A stretch of DNA of 8,753 bases from Calditrichia bacterium (GTDB lineage: Bacteria > Calditrichota > Calditrichia > RBG-13-44-9). Under the pieces are notes generated by a model. It made no database searches. It saw nothing but the letters and a program-made list of their open reading frames with translations, and was not told the origin of the DNA. Numbering within the stretch: the stretch's first letter is position 1; each line of letters opens with the position of its first letter. A program made the position numbers and the translations under genes. Of this stretch, positions 5,268-8,753 are shown piece by piece. The stretch covers positions 1 through 8,753 of the forward strand of contig JALXCH010000056.1 in assembly GCA_026991005.1 (NCBI GenBank), given 5' to 3'.

Positions 5268-6656
5268 TTAGATCATATTGATCACGGTGGCCATCATTTC
5301 GTCCACCACTTTTACAACTTTCGCAGCCGCTTCGAACGAGCGCTGATACTGAATCAGGTGGGTCATTTCTTCATCCAGAGAAACACCCGATTCCGCTTCT
5401 CGCTGGTTCATCAACTGATCCTTTAACAACTCCTGACTTTCGCGGGTATGCTGAGCGCGTTCTATCTCCACCCCCAGGGAGTGCACCATGGTGGTGTAGT
5501 AATCGTCCAGCGTTTGGGTACGGCCCGAAAGCACTTTCTCGCTGCGTAAATTGGATATGGAAAGAGCCACTTCTCCGTTACCTGCCGACCCATCAGTAGA
5601 AGCAGCAATATTGTTTACGTTCTCCAGGATATCCGGAGAAAGACTGATGGTGGCAGCATCATTTCCGGAGAAGAAATTAATTCCCGTTCGGGTTGTGGGC
5701 GGATCACCTTCAGGTAATGTGTACCCGCTGGCATGAATGCGGTTCACCTCGGTAATTAACGTTTGTGCCAGGGTATCCAGATCTTTCTGTAGCCGGGGAA
5801 CCACCTCGTTGTGCATTTCCAGCAATCCTCCCAGCTTTCCGTAAAGGATAGAGAGGGATTTTCCGTTACTTCCCTGAAGTTGCAATTTGAGCGTATCGCC
5901 ATCGCTTACCGTCTGCACAGACAGTTCATTCACTTTATTTCCAGAAACCAGATTCACCCCTTCGGCGCTGACGCTCACCGCTCCCCGGGCATTCTCGGTG
6001 TAGGAAATTTTCATGTATTCCGATAAGCGATCCAGCAGCAAATCCCGTCGGTCGCGCATATCGTTGGCACTTCCACCACCGGCCTCGGCCGACACAATCT
6101 GCCGGTTTAAAATACCTATTTGATGAATGATTTCGTTCACTTCATCCACAGTAGCCTGTACATCTTTACTGAGAGACTGCCTGAGGGAATTAAACTGCTG
6201 GGTTTTCCCCTGAAAACTATCCACCAGAGCAATAGCCTTCTGACGCACAGTATCGCGGATGGTAGCGTTCTCCGGATCATCTGCCAGATTGCTAAATTCG
6301 TTAAAAAATTCGTTCATCAGGCTGCCCAGAGCATTATCGGAAGGCTCCTGGACAATTGCTTCAATCTGGGAGTACACGCTCTCTTTAATCTGAGCATTTC
6401 CCAGAGTAAAGGAAGTCTGGCGATATTGCTGATCGACCAGTCGGTTGCGCACCCGGATGATATCGCCTACCGCCACACCCAGCCCCAGTTGACCATTGGG
6501 TAACTGGAGCGGAGTTGCCGTTCGGAAGGAAACCCGCTGGCGAGAGTACCCTTCGGTATTCACATTTGCAATATTGTGGCTGGTTACATCCATCCCCAAC
6601 CGACTGGCCCAGATGGCTCGACGCGCAATATCCAGACTTTGAAATATTCCCGGCAT
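5268..6656 (-). CDS. flgK: FlgK, hook-filament junction protein 1
   Basis: Secreted junction protein assembled directly on the hook tip, before FlgL and the filament. The product is 462 residues, on the short side (the enteric protein is about 550), so the variable middle domain is reduced. The N-terminus MPGIFQSLDIARRAIWASRL with HNIANVNTEGYSRQR (27-41) is the rod/hook/HAP signature. The C-terminus has GVSLDEEMTHLIQYQRSFEA followed by a helix ending ATVINMI, the matching D0 segment. The ATG at 6656 lies 6 bases after the flgN stop, with AGGT about 5 bases upstream, so the two are probably translated together. Confidence 0.97.
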   Translation of the reverse strand: MPGIFQSLDIARRAIWASRLGMDVTSHNIANVNTEGYSRQRVSFRTATPLQLPNGQLGLGVAVGDIIRVRNRLVDQQYRQTSFTLGNAQIKESVYSQIEAIVQEPSDNALGSLMNEFFNEFSNLADDPENATIRDTVRQKAIALVDSFQGKTQQFNSLRQSLSKDVQATVDEVNEIIHQIGILNRQIVSAEAGGGSANDMRDRRDLLLDRLSEYMKISYTENARGAVSVSAEGVNLVSGNKVNELSVQTVSDGDTLKLQLQGSNGKSLSILYGKLGGLLEMHNEVVPRLQKDLDTLAQTLITEVNRIHASGYTLPEGDPPTTRTGINFFSGNDAATISLSPDILENVNNIAASTDGSAGNGEVALSISNLRSEKVLSGRTQTLDDYYTTMVHSLGVEIERAQHTRESQELLKDQLMNQREAESGVSLDEEMTHLIQYQRSFEAAAKVVKVVDEMMATVINMI

Positions 6657-6662
6657 AATTAC

Positions 6663-7148
6663 CTACATTTTTTTGTTTACCAGAATGTGTCCCTGCTCCG
6701 CTTTCCGAAAAGGATTGTACACCGCCAGACCGGCAGGCTGGCCCTGCAACTGTTGTAAAGTGGAACGCACCAGCGAAAGCGCATTATGAATGAGCAGGGT
6801 ATTATTCTGTTTCAACTCCTCCACTCGCGATACAGCCTCTTGATACGCCTGCACCGTCTCTTCCCACTCTTGCTTTTCGGATTCCGTGAAAACCATTTCC
6901 AGCGCCTGGCTGGTGGTTGCTCTGGGAAGATTTAACTCCGTCTTAATCCCATTTACCTCTTCCAGCCACTGCTCGTGAAGCTGTTGTATTTTTTCCAGGC
7001 ATTCCACCTGTTTTTCAGCAAAATTGGTAATATTCTCCTGGTCGGACTCGATGAGCGCTTTTTGCTGAAATTTTAGCAACTCTTCCAGTTTTTGCACCAG
7101 TTCCAGACGTTGTTGAAGTAACCCAAGGATTGTGCGTCCCTGTTCCAT
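6663..7148 (-). CDS. flgN: FlgN-like export chaperone for FlgK and FlgL
   Basis: Cytoplasmic chaperone that binds the C-terminal helices of FlgK and FlgL and presents them to the flagellar export machinery. From the ATG at 7148 it is 161 residues, near the family norm. It is almost entirely helical and rich in Glu and Gln (LLQQRLELVQKLEELLKFQQ near 10-29). The C-terminal part NNTLLIHNALSLVRSTLQQL, with a following VYNPFRKAE stretch, fits the FlgN family. The position directly before flgK supports the call. I chose the third in-frame ATG because it alone has a strong ribosome binding site (AGGAG, 5 bases) and because a sigma-28-like promoter lies just upstream. A TTG at 7217 or ATGs at 7178 and 7163 would place the start within or at the edge of the promoter. 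No flgM gene precedes it, unlike in Bacillus. Confidence 0.88.
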   Translation of the reverse strand: MEQGRTILGLLQQRLELVQKLEELLKFQQKALIESDQENITNFAEKQVECLEKIQQLHEQWLEEVNGIKTELNLPRATTSQALEMVFTESEKQEWEETVQAYQEAVSRVEELKQNNTLLIHNALSLVRSTLQQLQGQPAGLAVYNPFRKAEQGHILVNKKM

Positions 7149-7153
7149 ACTTT

Positions 7154-7158
7154 CTCCT
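7154..7158 (-). promoter_or_regulatory. Ribosome binding site that decides the flgN start
   Basis: AGGAG on the minus strand lies 5 bases before the ATG at 7148. No comparable site precedes the earlier in-frame start candidates at 7217, 7178 and 7163. Confidence 0.75.
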
Positions 7159-7177
7159 TCCATAGATGCTAATTTCA

Positions 7178-7204
7178 TATTCGGAAGCTTTAAGAGCGAC
7201 TTTA
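7178..7204 (-). promoter_or_regulatory. Sigma-28-like promoter of the flgN-flgK-flgL operon
   Basis: The -35 element TAAAGTCG (7204-7197) and the -10 element TCCGAATA (7185-7178; 5 of 8 against GCCGATAA) are separated by exactly 11 bases. The ten bases TAAAGTCGCT also begin the flagellin 1 promoter. Transcription would start near 7171, giving a leader of just over 20 bases that reaches the AGGAG site directly. Confidence 0.6.
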
Positions 7205-7304
7205 ACAGATTATCCAAATGGAGGGAAAGATTGGAAAGATTTTTGCAAGGTCATTTTATGATGAACCCAATCCGGAAGGAAAATTTCAGGAATTGATCTT
7301 CTCC

Positions 7305-7337
7305 GATAAAAATATCGAGGACTCTGTTAGAGTCCCC
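7305..7337 (-). terminator. Intrinsic terminator between the TPR gene and flgN
   Basis: On the minus strand GGACTCT (7335-7329) pairs with AGAGTCC (7325-7319) around the loop AAC. A G-U and a G-C pair extend the base, and a run containing TATTTTTA follows. A second small hairpin, CGATA-TTTT-TATCG (7317-7304), overlaps the U-run. It lies 52 bases after the TPR gene stop and separates that gene from the flagellar operon. Confidence 0.7.
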
Positions 7338-7388
7338 GCTCCGAGAAAAAACTTCAAAGAGAAAGTGGATTTCTCAAAAAACAGGAAA

Positions 7389-8753
7389 TTACATTTTTTG
7401 CAACTGACGATTCAATTTCTTTAAAGCCAGGGTAGCCTCCCGATTGGAAGGCTGAATTTTAATTACCTGGGAATAAAATTCCCGCGCTTGGCCATATCTG
7501 CCAATACTGGCGTAAATGCGTGCCAGCACCAGAAGCGTTTCCGGATCATTGGGATTTTGCTGGTATTTCGCCCGATATTCCTGCAATACAGCCTCAATAA
7601 TATTAATATAGCGGTAAGGTTCGCCCAGTTTCGGTGTATCCGCAAAATAGGAAGGTTCTATTTTCACCACTTCTTTAAATTGTTCCAGCGCTTCGTGGTA
7701 GCGCTTTTGCCGTTCGTACAACCGTCCTAATCGCATGTGCGCCCGTACCAGTCGGGGATTGGATTCCAGTGCCTTTTTGTAGAAATATTCCGCACTGTCC
7801 AGTTGCCCAATGTTTTCGTAAGTAAGAGCCAGGTTAAACGCGGCTTCAAAAAATCCCGGTTCATATTTCAGGGCATTGCGGTAAGCCTGAATCATCCGGC
7901 GATAGACCTCCTGCTCGGCCATCGAGCGCTCCCCTTTTAGCTTCTTCAGTTCCTCAGCCATTTTTCGCTCTTTGCTGTTCTCCGGCAGTCCGGAATAGCG
8001 TGATTCCAGAATATCAAGATACGCCTCCACAATCTCTTCCAGAGCATTCTTTTTGTAAATGGCATTTCCCAGGTTGAAATAAGCCGTGGAAAAGCTCTTC
8101 TTTATTTCAATAGCTTTGCGATATTCATACATCGCCTCGTCGTACCGCTGGATGCGATAAAATGCCTCGCCCAGGGCATTGTGGGCCAGATAGTAGTTGG
8201 GATTCAGTTTGATGGCTTTCTTGAAAGCAGCGATGGCAGTTTTGTACCACCCTCGCTTCATGTTGGCTTTGCCAATATAATATTGGATAGGGGCATAATT
8301 TTTGTTGAGCTTTGCGGCTTTGTTCAGAAAATCAATGGCCTGTTCGATGGAATCCATGCGCAAATACACCCGACCCAGGTAGTAATAACTTCGGTCGTAA
8401 TCAGGATTCAGTTCGATGGCTTTCTTTAAATTTCGAATCGCATCCCGGTATTGGCGCTTTATGAAATAAATAATTCCCATGCCATAATACGGTTTGAAAA
8501 ATTCGGAATTTCGGGAAACCACTTTTTTGAATTGCTGGATTGCTTTATCGTACCGATCGAAATTGTAATAAATAACACCCAGGTTGTACTGAGCTTCCCA
8601 GAAATCCGGATCGATATCGATGGCTTTCTTGAATAATCCGGCTACCACCTCCATACTGGCGCCTTTCTGGAACTGCACATACGCTTTACAATAGCTTTCG
8701 AACGCCTGAATGGAGTTGGTTAACGGACGTTCCAGTTTAGCTTCCTCTTCCGG
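7389..8753 (-). CDS. TPR-repeat protein, 5' end outside window
   Basis: The frame is open from the TAA at 7391-7389 to the window edge, giving at least 454 residues. A GTG at 8678 lies inside this open frame and need not be the start: the residues before it (PLTNSIQAFESYCKAYVQFQ) continue into the first repeat. About nine 34-residue TPR units are visible: a block of six ending near YFNLGNAIYKKN, a charged linker (PENSKERKMAEELKKLKGER), two more units (for example EAAFNLALTYENIGQLDSAE) and a last one near the C-terminus (PETLLVLARIYASIGRYGQA). TPRs mediate protein binding, so the function cannot be read from them. The sequence just before the repeats resembles TPR proteins with an extra N-terminal domain, which would lie outside the window. 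A terminator follows, so it is not clearly part of the flagellar operon. Confidence 0.88.
   Translation of the reverse strand, partial: PEEEAKLERPLTNSIQAFESYCKAYVQFQKGASMEVVAGLFKKAIDIDPDFWEAQYNLGVIYYNFDRYDKAIQQFKKVVSRNSEFFKPYYGMGIIYFIKRQYRDAIRNLKKAIELNPDYDRSYYYLGRVYLRMDSIEQAIDFLNKAAKLNKNYAPIQYYIGKANMKRGWYKTAIAAFKKAIKLNPNYYLAHNALGEAFYRIQRYDEAMYEYRKAIEIKKSFSTAYFNLGNAIYKKNALEEIVEAYLDILESRYSGLPENSKERKMAEELKKLKGERSMAEQEVYRRMIQAYRNALKYEPGFFEAAFNLALTYENIGQLDSAEYFYKKALESNPRLVRAHMRLGRLYERQKRYHEALEQFKEVVKIEPSYFADTPKLGEPYRYINIIEAVLQEYRAKYQQNPNDPETLLVLARIYASIGRYGQAREFYSQVIKIQPSNREATLALKKLNRQLQKM
8200..8630 (-). repeat. DNA-level repeats within the TPR coding region, 204-base spacing
   Basis: The plus-strand 12-mer gatggctttctt (coding KKAI) occurs at 8211, 8415 and 8619, exactly 204 bases apart, which is two TPR units. 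The first two copies extend to about 22 of 23 identical bases (8200-8222 and 8404-8426). The intervening units at 102-base offsets are diverged. This points to duplication of a two-repeat block within the gene. Confidence 0.6.

Noticed and set aside
7358..7374. Small hairpin GAGAAA/TTTCTC upstream of the main terminator
   Set aside because: The stem is only six A/T-rich pairs and its T-run is offset. The hairpin at 7317-7337 is the stronger terminator candidate.
7218..7424. Plus-strand ORF of 68 residues over the TPR gene-flgN gap
   Set aside because: It has no ribosome binding site, runs through the terminator hairpin and into the 3' end of the TPR gene on the other strand, and its product has no recognisable feature.

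Overview
The window is a late-flagellar gene block in which every recognisable gene lies on the minus strand. Read in the direction of transcription, from high to low coordinates, it holds: the 3' part of a TPR-repeat protein, flgN, flgK, flgL, a 47-residue unnamed small ORF, fliW, csrA, an 85-residue protein resembling sigma factor region 4, a glycosyltransferase fused to TPR repeats, a complete flagellin, and the N-terminal third of a second flagellin cut by the window edge. The order flgN-flgK-flgL-x-fliW-csrA-flagellin is the one I know from Bacillus-type bacteria. The codon style, the flagellin N-terminus and the TPR-rich neighbours would also fit a deep-branching Gram-negative lineage such as Calditrichota or its relatives. 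The taxonomic guess is weak.

Region 8753-7389 is a TPR protein whose frame is still open at the window edge. A hairpin with a U-run (7305-7337) separates it from the flagellar genes. A sigma-28-like promoter (7178-7204) then begins a tightly packed operon, flgN to the glycosyltransferase, with gaps of 52 bases or less and one ATGA overlap. Between the glycosyltransferase and the flagellin (1372-1524) there is a second sigma-28-like promoter and a structured leader. The flagellin ends at a good intrinsic terminator (493-517). Flagellin 1 then has its own sigma-28-like promoter (385-411), a sigma-54-like match further upstream (431-446), and its own leader hairpin.

The genes fit one logic. FlgN chaperones the hook-filament junction proteins FlgK and FlgL. 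FliW and CsrA form the partner-switch that ties flagellin translation to filament assembly. The flagellins are the regulated products. Both flagellin leaders carry a hairpin with GGA in its loop, plus a second GGA inside the Shine-Dalgarno sequence. This is the architecture expected for a CsrA operator, and the two hairpins have unrelated stem sequences. The less familiar parts are the stand-alone sigma-region-4-like protein, the small ORF coupled to fliW, and the glycosyltransferase-TPR protein, which may modify flagellin. I see no plus-strand gene, RNA gene, mobile element or CRISPR array.
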